DNA of 64,000 nt from GCA-2712985 sp964515905 (GCA_964515905.1 CAZEWK010000010.1:1-64000); one strand, 5' to 3'. Positions 25,715 to 35,885 are shown, counted from the first letter of the stretch. Numbers and translations: made by a program. The notes: generated by a model from the sequence alone, not told the origin.

Positions 25715-25763
25715 TCCTCCGAACCCCCTCGATTATATACGGCACAGCGTTACAGTCACCATA

Positions 25764-26696
25764 CTAAATCTTTTGTTTAAGCGCATTTACATGTGGAAGC
25801 ACTTGATCAATCAACATATTAGTTTGATCGAAAATCTCTTCATCATTAGCCCCAATGGGCCGCAAAATAAATTTTGATATTCCTGCGTCAACATAATCAG
25901 CAATTCTTTTAATTATCTCGGCTCCTGTTCCCACCACAAATGTATCTTCCGCCGCACGCCCTAGTCGCTTTCTATACATTTCCGAAGCCGAGACTACTGC
26001 TAGATTTTTCCAAGTTCCGATGTGATATGCGAACCCAGCACCATAATGATCATCGGCGATTGAACGACCCGTGCTGAATAAAGCTTCTTTAATTCTGTTT
26101 TTGGTAACACTTGCTTCCTGGGGGGTTTCGAATGCGGCTTGCCAGCCTGTTCCAAAACGAGCTGTTCTTCTGATTGCTGCCTCACTAGAACCACCGATCC
26201 ATAAGGGCATATTTTTTTGGACAGGTCTGGGGTTTATTGAAGCGGAGCGATATTTAAAATATTTACCATCGAAGTCGATACTGTCCTGAGTCCATAACTT
26301 CGATATAATATAAAGTCCCTCATCAGTGCGCTGACCGCGCCCTTTGGTTTCCTGTGATGTGGCTTTCCATTCTGGAGCACGACTATTGCCAACGCCAAAT
26401 GCAGGGAGAAAACGACCGCCACTCAATACATCTATGGTTGCGCACTGTTTGGCCAACAACAACGGATCACGAAGGGACACAGAAACGACATTCATACCAA
26501 ATTTAATACGCTTGGTTCCGCCTGCAAGCGCCGCCATCATTGTTACACATTCAAGAATAGGATGACTGGATACTATGCGATCGGTTTGCCAAAGCGAATC
26601 AACGCCGCCGTCCTCACACAGATCAACCCACTTCCAAAAAGCCTTACCGCCCGTAAAAGGAAACTCAGATAAGCCTAAACCAACCGCAATCGACAA
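25764..26696 (-). CDS. LLM-class flavin-dependent oxidoreductase (second copy, different subgroup)
   Basis: The 310-residue luciferase-like protein shows DSLWQTDRIVSSHPILECVTMMAALAGGTKRIKFG, RDPLLLAKQCATIDVLSGGRF and PLWIGGSSEAAIRRTARFGTGW, which are typical of the F420/FMN-dependent LLM superfamily. I take TTG 26696 as the start because AGGGGG lies six bases before it and no ATG or GTG fits. It is only distantly related to the LLM gene downstream, so this is not a recent duplication. The dienelactone hydrolase gene starts divergently 149 bases away. Confidence 0.87.
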   Translation of the reverse strand: MSIAVGLGLSEFPFTGGKAFWKWVDLCEDGGVDSLWQTDRIVSSHPILECVTMMAALAGGTKRIKFGMNVVSVSLRDPLLLAKQCATIDVLSGGRFLPAFGVGNSRAPEWKATSQETKGRGQRTDEGLYIISKLWTQDSIDFDGKYFKYRSASINPRPVQKNMPLWIGGSSEAAIRRTARFGTGWQAAFETPQEASVTKNRIKEALFSTGRSIADDHYGAGFAYHIGTWKNLAVVSASEMYRKRLGRAAEDTFVVGTGAEIIKRIADYVDAGISKFILRPIGANDEEIFDQTNMLIDQVLPHVNALKQKI

Positions 26697-26844
26697 CCCA
26701 GTCCCCCTAAAAAATGTAATCCTATATATGTATGGTAGTGGTATAACCTATAATTTTATAAATAAAATAACATTTCACGTCTAGCAGGGCCATTTGGTAT
26801 ACGATTCCAATTTGATACTGCATTCATAGTGTGGGGGTATTCTT

Positions 26845-27594
26845 ATGCGAGAAAAAGTGTCTGAGATCAGAACAAACGATGGAGTCGTTGATACGTTTAT
26901 TTGTCATCCAGATGAAGGCGGGCCATTCCCACCGATTATCATTTATATGGATGCTCCTGGAATGCGAGAAGAACTGCGTGACATGGCCCGAAGACTTGGC
27001 ACCGTTGGTTACTACGTGATGTTGCCAAATTTATACTACCGGACCGGACGCGAAGGCAATTACGGTTATGAACTATCAAAAATAAGGGAGGACAACAATG
27101 AACGGGAAAAAATGTTCCAGGTAATGCGTTCACTTACGAATGCTCACGTTGTAGCTGACACACAACCACTCATGGATTACGCTCGTAACGATGACTCATC
27201 CTCAGAAGGACCCTTTGGATGTGTCGGTTATTGCATGAGTGGTCAGTTTGTTGTTTCCATTGGAGCAGCATACCCTCGCGATTTTGCTGCCGTAGCATCT
27301 TTTTACGGGGTAGGTATTGTGACGCAGGAGGAAGACTCTCCGCATATAAATGCCCATCGAATCAAAGGCTCCTTATATTTGGCATTTGCTTCTCATGATC
27401 AATGGGTACCGGAATCCTTGCTCGATTCCTTGCCGGATATTATGACGAAAGCAGGCATAAACTACCGGATCGAAATATACCCAGATACAGAGCATGGATT
27501 CGCATTTCCAGAACGTCCAGTCTACGTAAAATCAGCCGGAGAACGGCATTGGGAACGTTTATTTGCAATGTTTGACAAAGAACTGCGTCAGTAG
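26845..27594 (+). CDS. dienelactone hydrolase-family protein
   Basis: The 249-residue alpha/beta hydrolase has a cysteine nucleophile in GYCMSG (Cys130), with Asp185 (ASHDQWVP) and His217 (TEHGFAF) completing the triad, as in dienelactone hydrolases that open lactones in chlorocatechol breakdown. The N-terminal strand PIIIYMDAPGMREELRDMARRL fits the family. ATG 26845 has GGGGGT seven bases upstream. It is divergent from the two flavin oxidoreductase genes and precedes gltB. The natural substrate is unknown: many family members are general carboxylesterases. Confidence 0.85.
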   Translation: MREKVSEIRTNDGVVDTFICHPDEGGPFPPIIIYMDAPGMREELRDMARRLGTVGYYVMLPNLYYRTGREGNYGYELSKIREDNNEREKMFQVMRSLTNAHVVADTQPLMDYARNDDSSSEGPFGCVGYCMSGQFVVSIGAAYPRDFAAVASFYGVGIVTQEEDSPHINAHRIKGSLYLAFASHDQWVPESLLDSLPDIMTKAGINYRIEIYPDTEHGFAFPERPVYVKSAGERHWERLFAMFDKELRQ

Positions 27595-27614
27595 TTTAAG
27601 ATATCGACTCCGTT

Positions 27615-27630
27615 GATACCGATAGGTATC
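27615..27630. repeat. inverted repeat in the gltB leader
   Basis: GATACC (27615-27620) and GGTATC (27625-27630) form a perfect six-base inverted repeat with a four-base centre, 17 bases before the gltB start. A further half copy GGTAT follows at 27635. It could be an operator or a small mRNA hairpin near the ribosome-binding site. Confidence 0.35.
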
Positions 27631-27647
27631 TGCAGGTATAAGGCACT

Positions 27648-30600
27648 ATGTCAAAGAATATGCACCAGCAAGAACTTGGCAAACAGCTAACGCTCGGACT
27701 TCCACGAAAGCATGGATTATATGATCCTGCCTTCGAGAAAGAGGCTTGTGGTGTCGGTTTCATATGCGATATTAAAGGACGCCCAAGCCGAGAAATTATA
27801 AATCATGCTGAACACATGAATTGTTGCATGGTGCATCGTGGTGGTGTGGGGTATGAAAAAAATACTGGTGACGGAGCAGGAATACTTACTGGCCTTCCTC
27901 ACAAATTCTTAACAAGGATAGCCCGACAAGAACTTAATGTCGATTTGCCAGACCCTGGCAGCTATGGCGCTGGAATCGTATTCCTGCCCAGACAGGAGAA
28001 GGAGCGGCAACGTTGTAAGACAATAATCGAAGAAGAAATAAACGAAGCCGGTCAACAACTTATTGGTTGGCGCTCTGTCCCAATAAATCCGGAAGAAGCT
28101 GAAATTGGGGAAGCAGCCCGATCCGCCATGCCTTGTATTGAGCAATTATTTATAAAGGCAAATGGGATACAAGGTGATAACTTTGAGCGGGAACTGTACA
28201 TAATACGAAAGCATAGCACTCACCGAATTCGAAGCGATGAAACCCTAACGGAGCGCCAATTATTTTACGTGGTAAGCCTTTCTACGAGAATCATCATTTA
28301 CAAAGGCATGCTGACACCTCAACAGGTGTTTCCATTTTACTCAGACCTGGCCTCAAAAGACTATGAGTCTCACCTCGCAATGGTGCATTCCCGTTTTTCG
28401 ACCAATACCTTTCCGTCTTGGGATCGAGCCCAGCCTAATCGCTTTATGAGCCATAACGGAGAAATAAATACGCTATTAGGTAATAAAAACTGGATGAACG
28501 CTCGTCAAGGCACCATGGACAGTGAATTTTTTGGGAGTCGGATCGATAAGTTGTTCCCAGTTGTGGAACCGGACTGCTCTGACTCGGGTACTTTTGACAA
28601 CGTTCTTGAATTTTTACTTATGTCTGGCAGAACTTTGCAAGAAGCTGTCTTAATGATGATCCCTGAAGCTTGGCAACAGGATAACATGATGGACCCCGCA
28701 AAACGGGCATTCTACGAGTACCAATCCTGTTTGATGGAACCTTGGGACGGTCCTGCTTCGATAGCTTTTACCGATGGTAATTACATCGGCGCTGTTTTGG
28801 ATCGAAATGGCCTGCGACCGTCTCGCTACTATATAACAAATGATCATAAATGTATTATGGCGTCGGAAGTTGGGGTGGTAGATATTGACCCATCAACAGT
28901 TGTTGAAAAGGGCCGCTTGCAGCCTGGAAAAATCTTTCTCATTGATTTTGACAAAGGTCGAATGATCCCGGATGAAGAGATCAAAGCACAATGGGCCAAT
29001 AGAGAGCCTTACCAAAATTGGCTCAGTGAACAGCGCATCGATTTAGTCAGCTTACCTCCTAGTGTCTCCAACCAAAGGTTAGATAAAGGCGTTATCCTCA
29101 CCCAAATGCAGGCTTTTGGTTACACAACTGAAACCATGCAATTCATGTTACAACCCCTGGTGAAAGAACTTCGTGATCCATTGGGGTCTATGGGCAATGA
29201 CAGCGCCCTTGCTGTCATGTCACAAAAAACGCGTATGTTGTACGATTACTTTAAGCAGTTATTTGCACAAGTAACAAATCCCGCTATCGACTCAATTCGG
29301 GAAGAGGTAATTATGGCCCTGGAATGCTACATAGGGCCCGAACATAACCTCCTTCAACCATCTCAAAAAAATGCCCATCGCCTGCGAGTACCACATCCAA
29401 TTCTTACTAATGACTCATTAGCGGCCCTTAAGAATATGGATTACAGAGGTTGGAAATCCTGTTTAATTGACATCACTTTTCCCAAAGGTTCGGGTAAAGC
29501 CGGCCTTCTTTGCGAACTAGACCGGATATGCGCTGAGGCGACCAACGCAATTGCTGACGGTATTCAGATAATTATTTTAAGTGACCGAGAAATCGGACCA
29601 GAATCAGTTCCGATTAGCGCGCTAGCGGCCGTTGGTGCAGTTCACCATCATCTGGTTCGGTCCCATCTTCGCACTCGAGTAGGCATAGTAGTTGAAACCG
29701 GTGAAGCAAGAGAAGTTCATCACCACTGCCTCCTGATAGGTTTTGGCGCAGATGCTATCAATCCATATTTGGCATTTGAAGCTTTATGGGATGCTTTGGC
29801 GAATGGGTACCTAGATGGGACCGCACACATAGAGACAGAGCTGGATGTCGTGACCTCTTATCAAAAGGGTGTCGCCAAAGGAATGCTAAAGGTCATGGCT
29901 AAAATGGGCATTTCAACGCTGCAATCATATAAAGGAGCACAAATTTTTGAAGCTGTCGGACTAGCAACAGAAGTGATTGAGAGATGTTTCACAGGAACGG
30001 CAAGCCGAGTAGAAGGAGTAGGTTTTGACGTACTTGCAGAAGAGATGGAAAAACGGCATGCCCTTGGATTTCCTCATCGAGACACAATCGCAATACCAGT
30101 GCTCCAGAATCCTGGCGATTTTCATTGGCGGCGCCACGGTGATACACATATGTGGGACCCAAAATCCATTTCACATTTACAAATGGCGACTCGCAACAAC
30201 GATAAAGTTGCTTACGAGCAGTTTTCAAACCACGCTAATAACGAAAGCACCCAAAATGCCACCCTTAGGGGGTTGTTCCGTTTTAACTATCAAGTGAATG
30301 GTGGTCCAATTCATTTGGCTTCCGTAGAGCCAGAAGCAGAAATTCTTAAACGTTTTGCGACGGGGGCCATGAGCTTTGGTTCAATTTCGAAAGAGGCACA
30401 CGAGTCACTCGCAATCGCCATGAATCGTATAGGAGGAAAATCTAACACCGGTGAGGGTGGTGAAGACCCTAAACGATATCTACCCCTTGAAAACGGTGAT
30501 TCCAAACGATCTGCCATCAAACAAGTAGCGAGCGGTCGTTTCGGGGTTACAATTAACTACTTAACAAACGCTGATGAGTTGCAAATCAAGATTGTGCAAG

Positions 30601-32249
30601 GAGCAAAGCCTGGCGAAGGAGGTGAACTGCCTGGCGGCAAAGTGGATGACTATATTGCTTCTCTTCGACACTCCACCCCAGGAGTGGGGCTTATTAGCCC
30701 GCCCCCACACCATGACATATACTCGATAGAAGACATTGCCCAACTAATTCATGATCTAAAAAATGCTAATCCAAAAGCCCGAATAAGCGTAAAACTGGGA
30801 GCGGCAATAGGTGTAGGCACAGTAGCTGCAGGAGTTGTGAAGGCCCGCACTGATCATCTCGTGATTGCGGGGGACTCCGGGGGCACTGGAGCATCACCTT
30901 TGACTTCCATAAAACATGCCGGTGTCCCATGGGAACTCGGAATAGCCGAGACACACCAAACCTTGGTGATGAATAATCTCCGATCTCGAGTCACTTTGCA
31001 GACGGACGGCCAGCTTAAAACTGGCAGAGATGTGGCAATTGCCGCGTTACTAGGAGCAGAAGAATATAGCTTCGGGACGGGGCCGCTTATTGCGCTTGGA
31101 TGTATAATGATGAGAAAATGCCACCTAAATACATGTCCAGTGGGGATTGCGACCCAAGATCCCGGGCTACGGAAAAAATTCCAAGGCCTGCCAGAACACG
31201 TTATAAACTATTTTTTCATGATGGCCTCGGAACTTAGGCAGATTATGGCCGAGCTTGGTTTCCGTACCGTCGACGATATGATTGGCAGAACCGATGCCTT
31301 ACACGTTGAAAAGGCAGTAAACCATTGGAAGGCCAAGGGCATTGATCTGTCGGCTGTATTAGAAAAAGCGATCGAGCCAGAAAATTGTCTTGGTGTTTAT
31401 CGCATACATGATCAAGATCATGGACTTGAGGAAGCCTTGGACAACCAACTTATCAAACTCGCTGAACCAGCCTTAGCCAGTGGCAGTCGGGTGAGAGAGG
31501 AACTTTCTATTAAGAACACCCATCGGGTAGTTGGTGGCATGCTGTCCAACCAAATAATCCAGCGGGTTGGAGCCGAAATGCTACCCGATGACACGATCCA
31601 CTTTAAGTTTAATGGGAATGCCGGCCAAAGCTTTGGAGCTTGGCTAGCCAAAGGTATTACACTTGAAGTTGAAGGTGATGCAAATGACTACGTGGGCAAA
31701 GGTCTTTCTGGAGGACGTCTTATCATTTACCCTCCAAAAACCAGCATATTTGACGCAGAGACTCAAGTCTTAATCGGAAACGTAGCATTATACGGTGCGA
31801 CTTCGGGAGAATGTTTTTTCCGTGGGATTGCAGCAGAACGATTTTGTGTCCGTAACAGTGGTGCACGAACAGTTATCGAAGGAGTAGGGGATCACTGTTG
31901 CGAATACATGACTGGAGGCCGGGTTGTTATTCTTGGAAACACCGGTCGAAATTTTGCTGCTGGAATGAGCGGTGGAATTGCATACGTCTATGACCAAGAA
32001 AAAACGTTCAAAAAACGGTGTAACCCTGAGATGGTTTTGCTAGAACAGGTTGTAGACAGAGGTGATATTCTAGAACTAAGAGAACTTATCGAAAAACATC
32101 AGCAATATACGGGCTCTAAAATCGCTGAACGTTTGTTGACGAATTGGAATGTCACACTCACACAGTTCGTTAAAGTAATGCCCCTTGACTACAAGCGAGT
32201 GCTCGAAGAACAAAAGAAAACTGAACTGGTGGAAGCTGGCAGTGGGTAA
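27648..32249 (+). CDS. gltB: glutamate synthase large subunit
   Basis: GltB makes glutamate from glutamine and 2-oxoglutarate. The 1533-residue protein begins with a 33-residue propeptide before the N-terminal nucleophile Cys34 of the glutaminase domain (EACGVGFIC). Next come the central domain (GWKSCLIDITFP...), the FMN-binding synthase domain (MSFGSISKEAH...GGKSNTGEGGEDP...GAKPGEGGELPG) with the 3Fe-4S cysteines in CIMMRKCHLNTCPVGIATQ, and the C-terminal beta-helix (GLSGGRLIIYPP...GGRVVILG). ATG 27648 has AAGG five bases upstream. gltD follows with an eight-base overlap. Confidence 0.97.
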   Translation: MSKNMHQQELGKQLTLGLPRKHGLYDPAFEKEACGVGFICDIKGRPSREIINHAEHMNCCMVHRGGVGYEKNTGDGAGILTGLPHKFLTRIARQELNVDLPDPGSYGAGIVFLPRQEKERQRCKTIIEEEINEAGQQLIGWRSVPINPEEAEIGEAARSAMPCIEQLFIKANGIQGDNFERELYIIRKHSTHRIRSDETLTERQLFYVVSLSTRIIIYKGMLTPQQVFPFYSDLASKDYESHLAMVHSRFSTNTFPSWDRAQPNRFMSHNGEINTLLGNKNWMNARQGTMDSEFFGSRIDKLFPVVEPDCSDSGTFDNVLEFLLMSGRTLQEAVLMMIPEAWQQDNMMDPAKRAFYEYQSCLMEPWDGPASIAFTDGNYIGAVLDRNGLRPSRYYITNDHKCIMASEVGVVDIDPSTVVEKGRLQPGKIFLIDFDKGRMIPDEEIKAQWANREPYQNWLSEQRIDLVSLPPSVSNQRLDKGVILTQMQAFGYTTETMQFMLQPLVKELRDPLGSMGNDSALAVMSQKTRMLYDYFKQLFAQVTNPAIDSIREEVIMALECYIGPEHNLLQPSQKNAHRLRVPHPILTNDSLAALKNMDYRGWKSCLIDITFPKGSGKAGLLCELDRICAEATNAIADGIQIIILSDREIGPESVPISALAAVGAVHHHLVRSHLRTRVGIVVETGEAREVHHHCLLIGFGADAINPYLAFEALWDALANGYLDGTAHIETELDVVTSYQKGVAKGMLKVMAKMGISTLQSYKGAQIFEAVGLATEVIERCFTGTASRVEGVGFDVLAEEMEKRHALGFPHRDTIAIPVLQNPGDFHWRRHGDTHMWDPKSISHLQMATRNNDKVAYEQFSNHANNESTQNATLRGLFRFNYQVNGGPIHLASVEPEAEILKRFATGAMSFGSISKEAHESLAIAMNRIGGKSNTGEGGEDPKRYLPLENGDSKRSAIKQVASGRFGVTINYLTNADELQIKIVQGAKPGEGGELPGGKVDDYIASLRHSTPGVGLISPPPHHDIYSIEDIAQLIHDLKNANPKARISVKLGAAIGVGTVAAGVVKARTDHLVIAGDSGGTGASPLTSIKHAGVPWELGIAETHQTLVMNNLRSRVTLQTDGQLKTGRDVAIAALLGAEEYSFGTGPLIALGCIMMRKCHLNTCPVGIATQDPGLRKKFQGLPEHVINYFFMMASELRQIMAELGFRTVDDMIGRTDALHVEKAVNHWKAKGIDLSAVLEKAIEPENCLGVYRIHDQDHGLEEALDNQLIKLAEPALASGSRVREELSIKNTHRVVGGMLSNQIIQRVGAEMLPDDTIHFKFNGNAGQSFGAWLAKGITLEVEGDANDYVGKGLSGGRLIIYPPKTSIFDAETQVLIGNVALYGATSGECFFRGIAAERFCVRNSGARTVIEGVGDHCCEYMTGGRVVILGNTGRNFAAGMSGGIAYVYDQEKTFKKRCNPEMVLLEQVVDRGDILELRELIEKHQQYTGSKIAERLLTNWNVTLTQFVKVMPLDYKRVLEEQKKTELVEAGSG

Positions 32250-33729
32250 AGTAACCGGATTTAAGGAGCACTCTCGTGTAGCAGCCCCGTACCGTGATCC
32301 CTTGGAACGCCTTGGGGACTTTCAAGAAATTTATACAGAACATGAAATAGATCATTTAACGATCCAGGCTGCACGATGCATGGACTGTGGTGTTCCGTTT
32401 TGCCAATCCCCAGATATAAACCCACTGAACGCACGTAGTGGCTGCCCCATTCATAATCTAATTCCAGAATGGAACGACCTTGTCTACACGGGACAGTGGA
32501 AAGATGCGTTAGATCGCCTGCACAAAACTAACAATTTTCCTGAATTCACCGGCCGTGTATGCCCTGCTCCGTGTGAGGGCTCGTGTGTCCTAGGCATCAC
32601 CGATCCAGCGGTCACAATTAAGAATATCGAAATGGCAATAATCGATCGTGGCTTTGCGGAAGGGTGGGTCCAACCAATTCCTCCCCAATCAAGAACCGGC
32701 AAGCATGTCGCAATCATCGGTTCTGGGCCTACAGGTCTTGCAGCGGCGGCGCAGCTCAATTCTGCCGGCCACCAAGTGACCGTATATGAGCGAGAAGACC
32801 GCATTGGTGGTCTTCTGATGTACGGGATACCCAATATGAAACTAGATAAGAAAAAAGTAGTTGATCGGCGAGTCGAACTACTAAGACAGGAAGGAATAGA
32901 GTTTGTCACTAATGCCGATGTTGGTGAAGGGGACAATGGTACGCACTCAGTAACCGATATTTTGTCAAAAACGGATGCACTCCTCTTAGCAACTGGCGCA
33001 ACAGTTCCTCGAGATTTACAAATTCCTGGAAGAGGATTAAATGGCGTTCACTTCGCTATGGAGTTCCTTACGGCAAATACAAAAAGCCTTCTGAACTCTG
33101 AACTCAAAGACGGCAACTTCATTAATGCCAAAGGAAAAGATGTGATTGTAATAGGAGGAGGAGATACTGGGACAGATTGCCTAGGTACTTCTTTACGTCA
33201 TGTGTGTAAGAGTCTGATAAATTTTGAACTTTTTCCCACACCACCCGCTGAAAGATCTAAGAAAAATCCGTGGCCCATATGGCCAGTAACATTTCAAATT
33301 GATTATGGACACGAAGAATCAGCAGCAAGATTCAACAAAGATCCCCGTATTTATTCTATATCCACGACAGAGTTTGTTGGGGATGCTAACGGCACTCTTA
33401 AAGGCCTCAAAACCACGGATATGGCATTTAAAAATGGAAAATTAGAATCGATTGAGGGAACCGATCGGACCTGGGACGCTGATCTAGTATTTCTGTCTAT
33501 GGGTTTTTTGGGCCCGGATCATTATATTTCTCGGCCCCTCAACCTTGAGTTGGACGATCGGTCTAATTACAAAGCTGAAAAAGGTATCTATCAGACCTCG
33601 GTCCACAAAACTTTTGCAGCGGGGGATTGTCGTAGCGGCCAATCACTTATTGTTCGAGCCATAAATGAGGGACGCGAAGCAGCTCGAGAAATTGATCGCT
33701 TTCTGACAGGGAGTACAGAACTGCCATAG
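32242..33729 (+). CDS. gltD: glutamate synthase small subunit
   Basis: GltD passes electrons from NADPH through FAD and Fe-S clusters to GltB. I take GTG 32242 as the start (495 residues, MGKVTGFKEHSR), with GGTGGAAG upstream, instead of an in-frame ATG at 32185 that lies far inside gltB. Fe-S cysteines appear in ARCMDCGVPFC and CPAPCEGSCVLG, the FAD-binding GSGPTGLAAAAQL near residue 155, and the NADPH-binding GGGDTGTDCLG near 311. It overlaps the end of gltB by eight bases, so the two are translationally coupled. Confidence 0.96.
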   Translation: MGKVTGFKEHSRVAAPYRDPLERLGDFQEIYTEHEIDHLTIQAARCMDCGVPFCQSPDINPLNARSGCPIHNLIPEWNDLVYTGQWKDALDRLHKTNNFPEFTGRVCPAPCEGSCVLGITDPAVTIKNIEMAIIDRGFAEGWVQPIPPQSRTGKHVAIIGSGPTGLAAAAQLNSAGHQVTVYEREDRIGGLLMYGIPNMKLDKKKVVDRRVELLRQEGIEFVTNADVGEGDNGTHSVTDILSKTDALLLATGATVPRDLQIPGRGLNGVHFAMEFLTANTKSLLNSELKDGNFINAKGKDVIVIGGGDTGTDCLGTSLRHVCKSLINFELFPTPPAERSKKNPWPIWPVTFQIDYGHEESAARFNKDPRIYSISTTEFVGDANGTLKGLKTTDMAFKNGKLESIEGTDRTWDADLVFLSMGFLGPDHYISRPLNLELDDRSNYKAEKGIYQTSVHKTFAAGDCRSGQSLIVRAINEGREAAREIDRFLTGSTELP

Positions 33730-33795
33730 TAGATATATTGATCCCCCGATTGCTGTCATGTAAACGCGGAATTGTCCCTTAAATAGATTAACGTA

Positions 33796-33882
33796 TGGTG
33801 CCCCCAGGGAGACTCGAACTCCCACGTCCCGAAGGACAACAGATTTTGAGTCTGCCGCGTCTACCAATTCCGCCACAGGGGC
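33796..33882 (-). tRNA. tRNA-Leu (anticodon CAA)
   Basis: Read on the minus strand from 33882, the gene gives acceptor GCCCCTG, a D-arm with GG, an anticodon arm GCAGA-CTCAAAA-TCTGT with anticodon CAA, a long variable arm (TGTCCTTCGGGACG) as required for leucine tRNA, T-arm GGGAG-TTCGAGT-CTCCC, acceptor 3' strand, discriminator A and an encoded CCA at 33796-33798. It reads UUG codons. It is 87 bases long with CCA and looks fully functional. Confidence 0.97.
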
Positions 33883-34141
33883 TCTAACCATTTTACCAGC
33901 CATATCTTTACACCGCCGCAAAAGTCATTATAGACAGTCTTACTTAGTCCAAAAACCTTTTGCCGCTTTGACTAAAAACTGTTTCCGATAAAATAACAAA
34001 AGACATAAAAGCAGAACCACTTTCCGACTTCAATCAACTTTGTGATGGCCATTGTCAAAATCAAATTGAGTTAGTAACAAACGATGAAATTTACCTACAA
34101 AAACACTGTATGTAGCAAACAAAACACGTGAGACAACAAAA

Positions 34142-34768
34142 TTGAACCCACCACCAAAAAAGGATCAGATTTTATCAGTGTCCGGTCCATTGGAGCGTCT
34201 CTATTCACGTATAATGTCTTTGTCTGGACATCGCCATGCTATGAAGGTGCTGGCTGGTGTCTCATTTGTGGAGAGCTCACTGTTTCCGATTCCTCCCGAC
34301 GCAATGATGGTACCCATGGTATTGTCAAAACCTCGAAACGCTTTTTGGATAGCTACCGTTTGTACTGTAGCCTCTGTTCTGGGTGGACTTTTAGGGTATT
34401 TTATAGGGTACGGGCTCTGGGAGAGTATCGGACGACCATTGGTAAACTTATACGGTTATGCCGAAAATATGTCTGAATTCTCCGCCAAATACAATGAGTG
34501 GGGGGCGTGGATAGTGTTTACGGCAGGCATAACACCATTTCCATACAAGGTAATAACTATCGCAAGCGGGTTAACCAGACTTGACCTTCTTATTTTTGTA
34601 GCGGCATCCATTTTATCTCGTGGCCTTCGCTTTTTTCTTATCGCTGCTCTTCTTTATCGATTTGGAGACCCAATACGAATTTTTATTGAAAAAAATCTGG
34701 CTAAATTTACAATTTTATTTGTAGTGTCACTTTTTCTCGGTTTCGCACTTGTCAAATGGCTAATTTAA
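34142..34768 (+). CDS. DedA/YqaA-family membrane protein
   Basis: The 208-residue inner-membrane protein belongs to the SNARE-associated/DedA group, in its YqaA branch. The signature FVESSLFPIPPDAMMVPM lies near residue 45, followed by LGGLLGYFIGYGLWE and WGAWIVFTAGITPFPYKVITIASG, and five or so hydrophobic spans. DedA proteins help membrane lipid flipping and membrane homeostasis. The start is uncertain: the longest frame begins with TTG 34142, and GTG 34178 is an alternative. It is the first gene of a DedA-dsbB-coq7 run, overlapping dsbB by 13 bases. Confidence 0.85.
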   Translation: MNPPPKKDQILSVSGPLERLYSRIMSLSGHRHAMKVLAGVSFVESSLFPIPPDAMMVPMVLSKPRNAFWIATVCTVASVLGGLLGYFIGYGLWESIGRPLVNLYGYAENMSEFSAKYNEWGAWIVFTAGITPFPYKVITIASGLTRLDLLIFVAASILSRGLRFFLIAALLYRFGDPIRIFIEKNLAKFTILFVVSLFLGFALVKWLI

Positions 34769-35286
34769 CGCGCTATAGTTTCCTTGCTCAACCGAGGCCA
34801 ATATTTGCCCTGTTAGGTATAATAAGTCTGGGTAGTCTCGGTTTCGCATTTTATCTAGAAATGTTCCAAAACCTTGCGCCTTGCGTGCTCTGTCGCTACC
34901 AACGCATACCATATATAATGGTCGTAATAATAACTATTGTCGGATTCTTGATATCCACCCAACCTCGATACCGAGACAAAATGAGTTTTATCGCAATTTT
35001 ATGTTCTCTCATTTTTTTTATTGGATCACTAATAGCGTTGTTCCATCTCGGCGTAGAATTGAAATGGTGGGAAGGGACCAATAGTTGCGGTGTTACAGGA
35101 ATAGAAGCGAAAAGCACTGAAATGCTAAAGGAAGCGATTTTGAATGCTCCTACTGCCAATTGCAGTGAAGTTTTATGGCAGTTCTTCGGTGTTTCACTCG
35201 CAGGATGGAATTTTATTTGGTCCTCATTCCTAACTGTAATCTTAGGATGGATTGCCACCCTCTGGATAAAAGGACAATCGGCATGA
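34756..35286 (+). CDS. dsbB: disulfide bond formation protein B
   Basis: DsbB re-oxidises DsbA and passes the electrons to quinone in the inner membrane. The 176-residue protein has four transmembrane segments, the first periplasmic CxxC pair Cys43-Cys46 (APCVLCRYQRIPY), and a second pair Cys111 and Cys136 in the other periplasmic loop. ATG 34756 lies inside the end of the DedA-like gene. The next gene, coq7, starts within its stop codon (ATGA), so quinone use and quinone synthesis genes are adjacent. Confidence 0.92.
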   Translation: MANLTRYSFLAQPRPIFALLGIISLGSLGFAFYLEMFQNLAPCVLCRYQRIPYIMVVIITIVGFLISTQPRYRDKMSFIAILCSLIFFIGSLIALFHLGVELKWWEGTNSCGVTGIEAKSTEMLKEAILNAPTANCSEVLWQFFGVSLAGWNFIWSSFLTVILGWIATLWIKGQSA

Positions 35287-35855
35287 TTGACCAGAAAAAA
35301 AACAATGAACGACTAAATCCGGAGCGCCTTCCCGGAGATCCAACAGTAACTCAACTTGTCGAACGCATGATACGCGTAGATCACGCCGGAGAGTTCGGTG
35401 CAGCAAGAATATATGAAGGTCAGCTAGCGGTGCTCAAAAACCATCCAAGCGCACAGTTGATTCAGCATATGGCTGAGAAGGAACGAAAACACTTAGACCA
35501 TTTCGAAGAGCTTATTGTCGAACGGGGTATCCGCCCTACTGTTTTAAGCCCGGTATGGCATTTATCCGGTTTTATACTTGGAGCTGCGAGTGCTGCTTTA
35601 GGCAAAGATGCGGCGATGGCATGCACAGAAGCCGTCGAAACAGTCATTGACAAACACTACGAAAAACAAATCAACCAATTAGGGCCGGACGAGCAAGATT
35701 TAAAGGAAGCACTTCAAGAATTCCGTAGGGATGAGATAGATCACCGAGATTCGGCAATCGAATCAGGCGCCAAAAATGCCCCTGGATATCAAACGCTTGG
35801 TGCTACTGTTCGCGCCAGCACTCGGCTCGCAATTTGGCTGTCCGAGCGGCTATAG
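35283..35855 (+). CDS. coq7: COQ7-type demethoxyubiquinone hydroxylase
   Basis: Coq7 hydroxylates demethoxyubiquinone, a late step in ubiquinone synthesis, using a di-iron site. I take ATG 35283 (190 residues), overlapping the stop of dsbB by four bases. An upstream in-frame extension would lie inside dsbB. Iron ligands are visible as Glu37 (DHAGEFGAA), the ExxH of EKERKHLDHFE, Glu in ACTEAVETVIDKHYEKQ, and the final ExxH in RRDEIDHRDSA. The length matches bacterial Coq7, which substitutes for UbiF in alphaproteobacteria. Confidence 0.95.
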   Translation: MIDQKKNNERLNPERLPGDPTVTQLVERMIRVDHAGEFGAARIYEGQLAVLKNHPSAQLIQHMAEKERKHLDHFEELIVERGIRPTVLSPVWHLSGFILGAASAALGKDAAMACTEAVETVIDKHYEKQINQLGPDEQDLKEALQEFRRDEIDHRDSAIESGAKNAPGYQTLGATVRASTRLAIWLSERL

Positions 35856-35885
35856 GTGGTTTTTAAATTTGTATTAGTTCTGTTT

